A stretch of DNA of 64,000 nucleotides from Bolinopsis microptera (Eukaryota; Ctenophora; Tentaculata; Lobata; Bolinopsidae): NCBI RefSeq assembly GCF_026151205.1, contig NC_087084.1, positions 9,947,453-10,011,452 of the forward strand, in the 5' to 3' direction. Under the pieces are notes generated by a model that was given only the letters and a program-made list of their open reading frames with translations, was not told where the DNA came from and did not search any database. Position numbers and translations under genes: made by a program. Shown here in pieces: positions 26,501 to 36,671 of the stretch. Numbering within the stretch: the stretch's first letter is position 1; every line of letters starts with the position of its first letter.

Positions 26501-28965
26501 CGCATATGCTGGGGTTGGTACTGAATGTTCGTCGTGGTGCCCAGTGTAGTTGTAACTTTGTAATTGTTGTCATGGTAACACCGGGCCATTATATTCTTAT
26601 GAGGGGTCGCACTATTTAAAAATGTAACAAAAAATGTTTTTAGTTAAAACTTAAACCTTGATTCATCCATAAAGTCACGAAGTAATAAAATGGAGCTATT
26701 GAATTGAACTAATTAACTAATTAAATAATTAACTAATTAACTAATCAACTAATTAACTAATTAACTAATTAACTAATTAATTATAATGGTGGCCTAGTGG
26801 TTAGAGCTTCCGCCTTCTGTACAGAAGGTTCAGGGTTCGAATCCCAGTGTCACTCAGTCTAGGGAGTAGCTAAGGATTCATCGGATCTATGCGATCTCCT
26901 CGGTCGACTCAGCCGAATGATAGGAAACTTGATTGAGGGTTAAATGAGGAGGGGGGCCTGTGCCAAAAAGATCAAGAATCTTAGGATACTCCTTCAGAAC
27001 ATCTACAATGTAGTATAGTGTACTGTAAAATAAGGGCGGTCGAAATATTCGATGACCCTGTAGAGGAATCTACGAACTTTACAAATTATACAAATTTATT
27101 ATCATGTTGTCAGGTATCCGGATGCAGGTCTCGGAGAGCACAACTTCTGTAGGGACCCTGACGGTAACGGCAAACTCTGGTGCTACACTATGGACCCTCA
27201 GAAACGGTAGCTAATCCTACTTTTTAGTTGTTAACATGTACTTTATAGTAGTTACTTTATAGTAGTTAACATTTTATAATTCATCACTCAACAGAGTTTT
27301 TTCCCCGTTACAAGGACATTTTTGAAACGATGAATATTTTGCTGGGATATGTGACCAACGTTCACTTCAAATTAGAGACATCTGAAAATGGTGTGTCCCA
27401 TTATCCCATAAACCCTTCACTCGAACTAGCTGTTCGGATTCAAAACTGTAATGGTATTTCTAAACAGGTTCGAGTACTGCGAGATTCCCAAATGTACAGA
27501 AGAGGAAGTGGAACAGATGGGACTCTGTACAGATGTAGACTGCGGAGTGGGGGGAGACTGCTACATTAACAAGTTAGTAGGGGGGGGGGGCTGCTATATT
27601 AACAAGTTAGTGGGGGGGCTGCTATATTAACAAGTTAGTGGGAGGGGGGACTGCTACATTAACAAGTTAGTGGGGGGGGGGCGACTGCTATATTAAATTT
27701 AACAAGTTAGTGGGGGGAGTTAGTTTATCTTATAAAGTTGTAATTATGAGTCTAGAGAATAAAGAAGATTTCACAGAGAAACAAAACATTTTTGGTTCGT
27801 AAAAATATCTATAATATACACCATTCCTGTGTGCCCACATAAAACTGAAATTAAGTTTCAAACGATACTCAAATACTCGTGGCGGGTACACTAAACCCAC
27901 TTGTCCCCCCTCTTGTAGAAGTGCCCCTCAAAGAGTGACTCACCCCCCTGACTGGTCACTAATACAGTATCAGAGAACCCGACTGCTCCTTTTCCTGGTA
28001 ACTGTATCCAGGGTATGAGATGAATAGTCATGTTTTCCTGGAACAGTTCCTCTGAAGTAGGGTGGATGAAGAACTGAGAGTTGCTCCAGTCAGTGTAGAA
28101 CCCTATCCCTATAGAGTAGCCCGCTCGCTCCGACTGCTTGTGAGGGTAGGGGTAGTGAGATATAATGTCTCTCATAGCTGCATCTACTTCTTTAGCTGCT
28201 ACCCCTGGTTTCATCATCTGCCGCCCCACACTCACTGCCTTCCTGATCAGCTTCTCAGCTGCAGTGAACCACTCCGGAACTTCATCTCCCACATAAACAC
28301 TGTACATTCTGGCTGCATGGTACCTCTTAAAGCAACCTCCTATCTCAAAGAACACAATGTCATGTTCCTGCACCAGCATCTGAGTGGGAGTGTAATGGCC
28401 CATACAGCCAGTCTCCCCGCTGCACAAGAAGACAGGGTACGCCGTGTACTCACACCCCTCTCTACACATCTTCTCCAACACCTTCCCTCCCACTTCCGTC
28501 TCCATCATACCTGCACACACCGTCCCAATACCGGCCTGGAGACCCGCGTGCACTATTCCCGCTGCTCGCTTTACATTGGAGATCTCTAGTGGGGATTTTA
28601 CTAGTCTCAGTCTGGATACCTGGAGGGAGATGTCGGAGAAAGTGGCGCGCGGGAAGATCTTCAGCAGTTCTTTCTGGAGTTGGTTGACCTGGTTGTAAGC
28701 GAGTCTAGTTGTGTTGAACTCAAGTCCGATTATAGTAGCAGTGTCACTACCGTACCTGCCTTTAACTGTACTGGCAATAATGTCTATAGGGTCCTGGGAC
28801 TCGTCGTAGAACGAGTAAGCCACGTGAGATCGCATCTCAGCGTTCGTAGCCTCCAGTTCCCTTGTGACGATGTGGATGTCGTCCTGTGTCACCAGCAGCA
28901 CCTATTTAGAAAAGTTTAGATTAAGTGCTATTAAAGTACCATTAAAGTACCATTAGAATACCATT

Positions 28966-28996
<31 letters not shown>

Positions 28997-31900
28997 AACT
29001 TGAAAGTGAAAGTGAAAGTGAAAGTACCTGCACGCATCCCCCGACTGTCTGGTAATTGGAGAGGTAGAAGATATGTTCCATGTTAGATAAGATCATCAGA
29101 TCCACCTTCTCCTCAGACATTCTCTCCCTGACTTTCTCCAGCCGGCTGTTGAACTCGACTAACTCCTCTTTTGTTGGCTTCAGTTCCTCCATTTTCACTA
29201 GAAATTTTAAGAAATTTTGTAATACAAAGACAAAACAAGACTTATCCAAACAAACGTTGAAGGAATAATTTGATCGGAAGAATGGATATCTCCCCGCTTC
29301 CGGAATCTCCTGAACAAAAGACACGTACTTCCGTGATCTCCTGAACAAGAAACACGTACTCGCCAGCCACTTCTACAAGGACGAGCTGTATAAATCAATT
29401 ATATAATATACATATCATGTTGAGAAGACATATCTCTTGCACCAAAGGGCTCTAGAACTACTAGGAATATAATACACTGGGGTAAAACAACCCCACATAA
29501 AAGGTTTGAAAATGTCTTAGTAACTAAATATTTTCATGCTAAAATGTGATCAAGAATCGTTTTAAATATGTCTCGTAAGGTAAGTTAATAAAAATTTTAC
29601 GAATCATAATGAGATAATACGAGACATTCGCCAATTCGTGGAAAATAGATTGATATACGGAATAAATAAGTTTTTTTCTGGGTATTATATCAGGCTTATT
29701 TCCACAATAAACCAGTTGTTCTAGTATACCGGTTTTTCTATCTAACCGGTTTGGCGGTTTAATACCTGGTGCTGCTGCCAGTAAAATGATATCTCGATAA
29801 TATTGACCGCACTGTCATGTTATAATGATATCAAGTTTTCAGTATTATAATTAACACTAAATTGGTGGGAGACACGTACCTTATATGAGATTTGACACGT
29901 ACCTTATATGAGATCATTAATGAATCATGACTGATACTTAGATACTGTGCGATATAGCATTAGCAGTTCGTAATGATATTACTGATATTACTAATATTAC
30001 TAATATTATTATCTATTGGCATCTACAATTCATGTCCATTATTTAATTTTGGACATGAACTATAGATGCCAGCAAAACATCTACTTTTTTCACATAATAT
30101 GTTAACATATATTATTTCAAGCACCTAATTTCACAAATCTAACGCACATTATTTCAGAGAAGGAGAAACATCTTGCTTGTGTAAATCAGGCTTCGTAGGG
30201 ATTAATAACACTTGTATTGACATCAATGAGTGCAAACGCGACCAATATGTCTGCAAAGGTAACATTTTTATGTAATGTTTTTACGGCCCCAACGTTAATG
30301 TGGCTTTTGCTATGTGTTGGTTCAGCCGAATTAACTATTATATAATCAAGTTTATTTTTCTTGTTAAGTTAGTTGTCATTCGGCCACACATTAATGCAAC
30401 TTATATTGCAGTACCATTTATTAATTAATATATCAAAATATGTCATTGTAATTTTGCATGGCCGAAATGTAACACTTGATTTATATATAATAATTAATTG
30501 AATTTTCAAATTATAGTATATCCCATCTTAAAAGCTTAAAGAAACATGTTAGCTCTAGCTTGAATAAAATGCTGGATCACGTGCAGGTACAGCTCCTTTG
30601 TTATACTTATAAATTAACTAAAACTACTCCTTGTTTCACACACCAGGTGAAGAATCAAAGTGTGTGAACACACCAGGTTCCTACAAATGCACGTGCCCGG
30701 GCGGGTTCTACTGGAATAACGAGGAATGTGTGGACTCCAGCGACATTCCCCAGGACCCCGAGTGCAACATTCCTGAGTTTATAAAGAAGCCTCACAGCAG
30801 ATACGATATCTCTCTGGGGGAGGACGTTATTATAGAGTGTGAGGGGGACAGTGGGGACCTGGTCTACTGGACTAAGGGATTAGACGGTTAGTGGTAACTG
30901 AAGTTGTCCTGGTTACTGAAGTTGTCCTGGTTACTGCAGTTGTCCTGGTTACTGAATGTGTCCTGTTTACTGAATGTGTCCTGGTTACTGTAGTTGTCCT
31001 GTTTACTGAAGTTGTCCTGGTTACTGAAGTTGTCCTAGTAACTGAATGTGTCCTGTTTACTGAAGTTGTCAAACGTTACATTATTTTCTAATGTCAAGTA
31101 TAATTGAGGCTGCGGCATGTAAACCATCCAGCAATAAATATTAAAATTACCGGTGTTTAAGTATTGTTAAAACTCATAACTCGGAATAAAATGAGTTCCA
31201 AAACTAATACAGATTTCCTTTTAACCAGGCCTCATGATGAATGGTACCCGAAAGAAGAAATCTTCGCCTCTGACCTTCAACGGCATCAGAAAGAAAGACA
31301 TTGACGAATACACTTGTGTGGTAGAAAACGAGTGTACTGGACTTACTAAAGTTGGGGAGGTGGACATTCACGCAAAACTGGCACCCTGTGTCGGTCAGTG
31401 CTATTTAATATCGTGGTCAATAAGTTTATAAATATATGATTAGAAATTACCTTATCGGACGTTGTTTGACCGGACATTACGTGAACGGTCAACGGACATA
31501 ATTTTGAACGGACATTAAAATGAACGCTCGAAGGCATCCATTTAATGAATATGATTTAATTTTAACAACCTTGTCTGTATTCGAACAGACATTAAAATGA
31601 ACGCCAATTAATATCCGTTCAAATAAATTCCGATAAGGTATTAACTTATTATCATATATATACAAATAGAAATTAATAATTTACACTCAGTAGTCAGTAC
31701 CCCTTGCTAATTGAAAACTTTTGTTGCTGTTTTGTTGAGTTTTCAATCTGCTTCTAAAAGATACTTTTGTCTTTCGCAGAAAAAGGGCTTCAAAAGTACG
31801 GCATGGTTTGGGACGCTAAAGACTTTGATTCTGCCTACCAGTTCTGCAATTCGTACGGTTTGGATTTCGCAGTTCCACGCTCCAAGTCAGACAGCAGGAC

Positions 31901-32966
31901 ATTCATTCAGGTTAGACTTTTACATCCACGTTATAATACAAGATTAAATGCACGAAATTAGATGTTAGCAATATAAATAACTATAAGTATAATAAGTATA
32001 AGCAGTCGTTCACATAGTCATATATTAATTAAGTGTTCATATCGACATTCAATCTTAAAAGTTCAAATGTTAATGTAAATACTTAAACATTCTGCAAAAT
32101 AAACTACAAATAAAACTGAAACAAGACCGTTTCTTACCAATACCATTTGACAGGACGCTTGGAGATCGTACCACCTGAACCCTAATGGCAAAAAGTTCCG
32201 AGACACCCCCTGGATCTGGGTGGCGGCTAACGACAGGTGTGCAGTCCTATTTTAACAGAATTCACTTGATACATGTTTCGTATCCCAATATCAGAGATAA
32301 TATATATAAATATAATAATTTTCCGCCTTCGGCGGCGCGCGCTTCGCGCGCGAAAAGTGGCATGCAACGTATGTCAAGAATTTACTACTAATCCTAATTT
32401 TACTGAATATTCAGTCCTTATTTTACTAAATTTTAGGTTTATTAAAAAAAGTAAAAAAGAGTAAAAAAGATTACCAAAATTTTAGGTTTAATTTAAATTT
32501 TTGCTTTGTAATATAATCTGATAATATTCTAATTTTAATACGCTCCTCTCTTACTTGCCACCCTAGCTACAAATTCCCGTGACCCGTCTTACTCTTCTAA
32601 TTTTCGTAACTATTAATCATCAATTCTCTTTTGTTGCTAGGCTAGAGGAAAATGAATTCACTGACGTGGAAGGAAGGCCTCTAATTGCTCCAAAGTGGTG
32701 GCCAATGAACCCTGACAACTGGAAAGGCATGGATCCCAGAGGTTGGTTACTAATACTATGATTAATATTATTAATATTATCTTAGTTACCTAGCAACCTA
32801 GTTACAATCACAAGTTTTCTTGAATTATAATATCAAAACTATTTCAGGTCAAGATGAAATCGCTTTCCATCTCTTTTCGGGTTATTGGGATGACAGTTAC
32901 GGATTTATCCCAAGACCATTTGCTTGCGAGTGCAACTTTGAAAAAGACGATTCGGAGAATGCTTAA
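11594..32966 (+). CDS. secreted kringle/VWC/SUEL/EGF/Ig/C-type lectin mosaic protein, 31 exons
   Basis: Exons: 11594-11651, 11817-11987, 12198-12341, 12681-12836, 13577-13687, 13967-13981, 17741-17833, 18054-18140, 18432-18530, 18782-18877, 19005-19103, 19583-19678, 19997-20017, 20182-20318, 20756-20876 (or 20909), 21014-21093, 23037-23151, 23888-24010, 24310-24459, 25497-25607, 25850-25975, 26310-26394, 27114-27206, 27468-27572, 30158-30258, 30647-30886, 31229-31393, 31780-31910, 32154-32236, 32641-32741, 32848-32966. All phases agree; total about 1143 residues. Domains: signal peptide 1-18; kringles about 29-118 and 126-212 (NYCRDPD, YPWCYTT); three VWC 219-409 (ending CCPVC, CCPSC, CCPFC); kringle 417-498; SUEL/rhamnose-binding lectin 510-605 ([22 protein letters not shown]); kringles 611-693 and 724-805; EGF 810-845; calcium-type EGF 847-885 ([17 protein letters not shown]); Ig about 893-985 ([11 protein letters not shown]); C-type lectin about 1000-1137 ([13 protein letters not shown]). 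No membrane segment is seen, so it is probably an extracellular adhesion, matrix or recognition protein. Most introns are phase 1, as expected for shuffled modules. Function unknown. Confidence 0.88.
12546..12680. repeat. two poly-C tracts in an intron
   Basis: C-runs near 12560-12590 and 12661-12674; the second doubles as the pyrimidine tract of the acceptor before exon 12681. Similar homopolymer C/G runs recur at 5640-5694, 18291-18302, 19711-19745 and 63838-63858. Confidence 0.6.
13241..13598 (+). repeat. minisatellite spanning a kringle-exon acceptor (9 copies)
   Basis: Unit of about 40 bp: aaaacccccattttctag acceptor, then the exon start gtctaggggaccacaacta. The last copy runs on into the real kringle exon at 13577 (GLGDHNYC). 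Eight upstream copies repeat the acceptor and the first exon codons. Confidence 0.92.
13691..13811. mobile_element. PIF/Harbinger-like MITE remnant (copy 3)
   Basis: Two end-like segments (gattacgtaatatgtaaacg and gtgaacgaccccttacac) with the internal ggaaacccccctcc motif of the other copies. It is rearranged and sits in an intron of the mosaic gene. Confidence 0.55.
14117..17044 (-). CDS. secreted hevein-like cysteine-rich (chitin-binding-like) protein
   Basis: Five exons in consistent phase: 17044-16957, 16795-16635, 16544-16433, 14626-14460, 14284-14117 (stop TAA); 231 residues. Exon 1 encodes a signal peptide ([17 protein letters not shown]). Three similar modules follow, each with W-R-x-D-x-RCG, NG-x-P/A-A-x-CDP, CCS-x-x-GWCG and a closing HC-x-[55 protein letters not shown]. 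The CCS-GWCG-HC spacing resembles type-1 chitin-binding (hevein) domains, so carbohydrate binding outside the cell is plausible but unproven. The C-terminus is basic. Each module is split by an intron after its CDP motif. The gene lies inside the intron of the mosaic gene between exons 13981 and 17741, on the opposite strand. Confidence 0.85.
14921..16460 (-). repeat. 42-bp minisatellite spanning an exon end and donor (about 36 copies)
   Basis: On the minus strand each unit reads tgcgacccttaccatcctca, ag/gtattt, then tagcctgctcacaa. The first copy in transcription order is the real end of the hevein-like exon at 16433 (codons for CDPYHPQ) with its donor. About 35 more copies fill most of the following intron. 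The unit is 14 codons long and open on both strands, so the long predicted frames here are artefacts. Confidence 0.93.
17360..17745 (+). repeat. 73-bp tandem repeat ending at the first VWC-exon acceptor (5 copies)
   Basis: Unit: cagtgagtccacctccttcc ... cctaactcttctcttcgtag then agcttactgga. The last copy supplies the true acceptor (cttcgtag) for exon 17741. Earlier copies carry the same acceptor followed 14 bases later by a donor-like cagtgagt. Confidence 0.85.
19104..19270 (+). repeat. 13-15 bp short tandem repeat in an intron
   Basis: About ten copies of acgttccttagta, beginning some 20 bases after the donor at 19104. It does not copy exon sequence. Confidence 0.8.
20844..20909 (+). repeat. 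33-bp duplication of a kringle-exon end and its donor
   Basis: tgtgatgtgccctcttgtag plus actactag/gtaag occurs twice in direct succession, giving donors at 20877 and 20910. Both leave the same phase, so using the second would add 11 residues containing two more cysteines. Confidence 0.9.
21190..22140 (+). repeat. 34-bp minisatellite, about 28 copies
   Basis: Unit cccttaacgtgataccaata, gagtgaaacgttca, with a G/C variant (gtgata or gtcata) that changes along the array. It lies in the intron between exons 21014-21093 and 23037-23151. No exon sequence is recognised in the unit. Confidence 0.9.
22270..22795 (+). repeat. diverged tandem repeat of about 130 bp, three copies
   Basis: Shared blocks: cacaaaccggtttggtaggt, tatgatatgagatatcttaa and cgctgttcagtgttca. 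Weaker relatives of the accggtttgg block occur near 29725-29790 in a later intron. Confidence 0.75.
23103..23590 (+). repeat. 48-bp minisatellite spanning a SUEL-exon end and donor (10 copies)
   Basis: Unit: exon tail tactccaactccagcttctg, taactctactgttcagacat, cag, and donor gttag. The first copy is the real exon end at 23151 ([13 protein letters not shown]). Nine further copies follow in the intron, eight with the gttagt donor. Confidence 0.93.
24480..25533 (+). repeat. 60-bp minisatellite spanning a kringle-exon acceptor (18 copies)
   Basis: Unit: intron end actaatatttaaaaacccc, acceptor ag, exon start gagttggagaacacaactac, tgcagagacccggacag. The last copy is the real exon at 25497 ([12 protein letters not shown]). 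About 17 upstream copies each have the acceptor and some 38 bases of exon, and alternate between two sequence subtypes. Confidence 0.94.
26785..27075 (+). mobile_element. tRNA-derived SINE
   Basis: Contains an RNA polymerase III box A (tggcctagtggttagagc) and a perfect box B (ggttcgaatcc) at normal spacing, but the acceptor and T stems do not pair, so it is not a functional tRNA gene. A tRNA-unrelated tail follows. It sits in an intron of the mosaic gene just before exon 27114. Confidence 0.65.
27555..27715 (+). repeat. G-rich tandem repeat spanning an exon end and donor (5 copies)
   Basis: Unit: ctgctacattaacaa/gttag followed by a run of g. The first copy is the real exon end at 27572; four variants follow. 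Confidence 0.85.
27891..29192 (-). CDS. M24-fold hydrolase resembling ectoine hydrolase (DoeA) / creatinase
   Basis: Two exons: 29192-29028 ([14 protein letters not shown] ... VGGCVQ) and 28901-27891, in phase; 391 residues, the usual length of bacterial DoeA/EutD. The N-terminal creatinase-type domain covers about 1-165 and the pita-bread domain 170-391. Motifs resemble ectoine hydrolases rather than true aminopeptidases: [19 protein letters not shown] where peptidases have D-x-G ... D-x-TRT, and [12 protein letters not shown] where they have GHGIG-HE. Most metal ligands of M24 peptidases are therefore absent, as in the metal-free creatinase/ectoine hydrolase branch. Known DoeA opens the ectoine ring to N-acetyl-diaminobutyrate; activity here is inferred only. 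No signal peptide, so probably cytosolic. The single intron contains a gtgaaa microsatellite. The gene lies within the mosaic-gene intron 27573-30157, on the opposite strand. Confidence 0.85.
28955..29025 (-). repeat. hexanucleotide microsatellite at an intron start
   Basis: About ten gtgaaa units directly after the donor (cag/gtactttcac on the minus strand) of the DoeA-like gene. Confidence 0.85.
30887..31075 (+). repeat. 18-bp tandem repeat beginning at an exon donor
   Basis: About ten copies of ttactgaagttgtcctgg starting right after donor 30887 of the Ig-encoding exon. The unit partly resembles the preceding exon text (ctggtctactggactaag), but derivation from it is not certain. Confidence 0.75.
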
Positions 32967-33480
32967 GCAAAATTTTTGTTCACGAATGACGAATTTTCAA
33001 GAAAGGCTAAAAGTAAAAACAGTTAATTCTTCATAGATCTCGACATCGTCTTTGATCTTTTACGATAAAGAAGGGATAACTATAAGTGACCAAATGATAA
33101 ATTTTATGAACATTGGTACGGTTTATCATTCTTGTTCATCGTAGAAAATTGTATTTTACTTTTAGTGGTAAATAGTCGTGGTTAAGAAATAACTTTAGTA
33201 TAAATATAATAGTTTTTGCGCAAGTCGCTGAGAGATTTGTAGTATGGTTTGGGGTATTTATTTTCTGCAAGTCTGTCACATTACACATTAATTGATATCA
33301 AATATGTTGTATGTTACGTAATCAAACATTCTCTCTGTAAATAAATGAAAAATTCTGATCTTTCCCATAAAATTCGAAAATTTTACACCTCATTGTTTTA
33401 TTTTCAAACCTTAACAAGGAGTAGAACATGCTTGTTCTAGTAATTTAAGTTTGAATTACGAATTACAAAGAAAACTAATA
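32967..33480 (+). other. 3' untranslated and downstream region of the mosaic gene
   Basis: AT-rich sequence after the TAA at 32964. A candidate polyadenylation signal (aataaa) lies near 33341. No coding evidence. Confidence 0.4.
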
Positions 33481-33525
33481 TATGTTGTTTTAGACGGCCC
33501 AAGCGTTTTTTAGACGGCCCCAACG

Positions 33526-33750
33526 TTAATGTGACTCTTGCTTTCCTACATACGACTGTTTACAAGTTCTACACTCCATTAAATAAATAATGTTATTACT
33601 CTGACAAGTTATATATTTAGTAATAGGGAAAACTTGTTTGGAATGGTGACTACTAAATTTGGAACAAGGGGACAGGAAACTTTGCTTACAAACATAGCAT
33701 TTTCCACAGGCATGGCACCCTGCGTTGTCAGCCTCCCGAACAGCCGGCAA
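33526..33750 (-). pseudogene. Penelope-like retroelement fragment (start of GIY-YIG domain)
   Basis: The frame contains HACGKCYVCKQ, then CQSNNIIYLMECRTCKQSYVG, the cysteine-rich linker and GIY-YIG beginning typical of Penelope-like elements. It is truncated at both ends. A short homologous tract (acggccccaacgttaatgtg) also occurs at about 30279 in a mosaic-gene intron, suggesting another fragment there. Confidence 0.6.
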
Positions 33751-33796
33751 TATTGCAGCGTCTGGTTCAAGAAATTGACTGGCAGTGGTTATATAT

Positions 33797-36671
33797 ATAT
33801 ATGGACACGTTCATTGAAGTTTGAGGATATTGGTAAATATTGGTGACCCTACTGAATGGCACGATGATGTAAAATGTGTCACACTATGAAACTATATAAA
33901 CCCTCTAACCCTAAGATAATCGTTTCATCCTCTAGATAAACTTTGTCGCATAACGATATCTTTATCAGACGATAAGATATCGCTTAAATGCGGCTGGCAG
34001 TGAGTTGTAAACTTTGTCACACTATAAAAACGTGACGGAGTTTATATGGACCCCTTGTTGCCGTGTTTGACCAAATTTTCGAATTTCCAATTCATAGAAT
34101 AGTTGTATATGACTATTATCTACATATTTACCGACTTTTTTCCTTAAATGGTAGCACCATGTAAACTCCGTCACACATTTAAGAAATTTATATGAGGGAT
34201 GTTTATGACATTCTGACAAGAAATGCCGAATAGTCTAGCATTATTTTGTGAGCTGAATGTGTTTGGAATTGTTCACATATTTCATTGTTATAGGCAAATA
34301 CAAACACAGAAGGCAGAAATAGGTAAATTTAGTCACATAAATTTGTATGATATCTCAACATGTGTGAAATTGAGTAAATATTAGTATACCAACTTAAACA
34401 CCCTATATTACGTACTATGGATCAATTAACAATATTTCAACCATACGCCGGTCATATAAATTATTATATGGCAGTGATATGTTAACATTGGATAAATTTC
34501 AACACCTGAACAGGGTAAACATTTGTAAATTTCGTCACAAAAAAATATTATAACTTTATTTGCTATTTGTTGGTAAAATAACTAGTTTATCGACATAGGT
34601 ATGGTGATAAAGTAACATTATATCCTAATCGAGGTATGATTCTTCAAAATAGGGGGAAAGAAATGTAAATTTCGTCACATCAGCCATTGCATTATTTAGA
34701 TAGATTTTCTTTCATATCAACAGTCCTTATTATAGTTAGAATGGATTTATACAGGGAATAGAGAAACCCATGCCAATTTTTCATCACATTGAAATTATAC
34801 TGTTGTGGCAGGAAAAGTAAATTTCGTCACATTTCAGTAACTTAGTAAAATTAAACTCAGCATTGTTAAACTTGAGTTCTAATTTGCTGAACAATAACCA
34901 ACCAATAATTCCTGGAAGAAAATTGAATTTTAACTGAGATATGGTTCTTAAAAATAGGGGCAAGAAATGTAAATTTCGTCACATACGTCATTTTAAAATT
35001 TAGATAGATTTTCTTTCATGTCAATAGTCCTTATTATAGTCGGAATAGATTTATACAAGAAATGTAGAAACCCATGCCAATTTTTCATCACATTGAAATT
35101 ATACTGTTGGGGCAGGAAAAGTGAATTTCGTCACATTTCAGTAACTTAGTAAAATTAAACTCAGCATTGTTAAACTTGAGTTCTAATTTGCTGAACAATA
35201 ACCAACCAATAATCTCTGAAAGAAAATTGAATTTTAACCGAGGTATGGTTCTTCAAAATAGGGGCAAGAAATGTAAATTTCGTCACATACGTCATTTTAT
35301 AATTTAGATAGATTTCTTTCATATCAATAGTCCTTATTATAGTTGGAATGGATTTATACAAGAAATGTAGAAACCCATGCCAATTTTTAGTCACATTGAA
35401 ATTATACTGTTGGGGCAGGAAAAGTGAATTTTGTCACATTTCAGTAACTTAGTAAAATTAAACTCAGCATTGTTAAACTTGAGTTCTAATTTGCTGAACA
35501 ATAACCAACCAATAATTCCTGGAAGAACATTGAATTCTAACAGAGGTATGGTTCTTCAAAATAGGGTCAAGAAATGTAAATTTCATCACATACGTCATTG
35601 TAAAATTAAGATACAATTTCTTTCACGTGAACAGTCCTAATTACAGTCTGAAATAAGTAATACAGAGATACAGGAAATATAAAAACCCCTGCCCATTTTA
35701 TAATGTACGTAATATGTTAATCACAGACTATTTCATACTATAATCATTGTTTCCAAATTTAACCTATTTACGATGTCGTATCATTTTGTGACGATGTTTA
35801 CATCAACTGCCCTATACTTGAATCAACTGTATCCGTGTATCGTCCTTATATAGAGTTTTCCCGCAAAATTTAACCTATTTACGATGTCGTATCATTTTGT
35901 GAAGATGTTTACATCAACTGCCCTATACTTGAATCAACTGTATCCGTGTATCGTCCTTATATAGAGTTTTCCCGCAAAATTTAACTTATTTATGATGTCG
36001 TATCATTTTGTGACGATGTTTACATCAACTGCCCTATACTTGAATCAACTGTATCCGTGTATCGTCATTATATAGAGTTTTCCCGCCTTCCAAACCAAAA
36101 TCAGATATTTAAATGATTTCGGAAATCCACCCAGAATTTCAAATTCCATATAATGTGACAGAATTTACATCATTTCCCAATAACCAAGTGCATGTATTTG
36201 CTAACTTTTCAAAACAACATATTTTAGGGCTATGATTGGCAGAAGAACCATCAAATAATGAGTTGAAAGGGTTTTGAGGAAACCTCACAGAAGAAAAGAG
36301 GTCTCGTATTCTGAGTGTGACAAAGTTTACGAAATATTGCCTTAAAGCCGTTCGATTACTGCCCTTTAGGCCTACGTTGTATCATAATTGTTAGATTGAC
36401 CTAATCTACTATATTTTAGACCAAAAAATGCTAATTGGGCAGCTATGGTAAACAATGTCACAAAAATGTGACATTTTTTACATTATAGTGCCTAAAAGCA
36501 ATTAATTTTATTTCTGAGCAGTGCACATGGGAGTATGGGTCACGTGGCTAATGTTCAGCACTTATGAACACGCTAGATTAATAGATGCTCAAATTAAGCC
36601 ACTATCGTCGAAAACGCTATTTTAGAAATTTACCAATATCCTCAAACTTCAATGAACGTGTCCATATATAT
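33797..36671. mobile_element. non-autonomous 2.9-kb TIR element
   Basis: A 42-bp near-perfect inverted repeat (atggacacgttcattgaagt ... ttggtaaat) marks both ends, at 33797-33838 and 36628-36671. Both ends sit in TATATA-rich sequence. No transposase frame is present. Inside are a tandem of about 300 bp (three copies, 34660-35560), a 119-bp tandem (three copies, 35740-36090) and about 17 matches to TAAAyTTyGTCACA. A solo copy of the end lies at 46083-46131. Confidence 0.75.

Noticed and set aside
26785-26860. tRNA gene
   Set aside because: Boxes A and B are present, but the acceptor and T stems do not pair and a SINE-like tail follows.
30872-31091. Repetitive small frames ([12 protein letters not shown] and [12 protein letters not shown])
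   Set aside because: Products of an 18-bp intronic tandem repeat directly after a splice donor.
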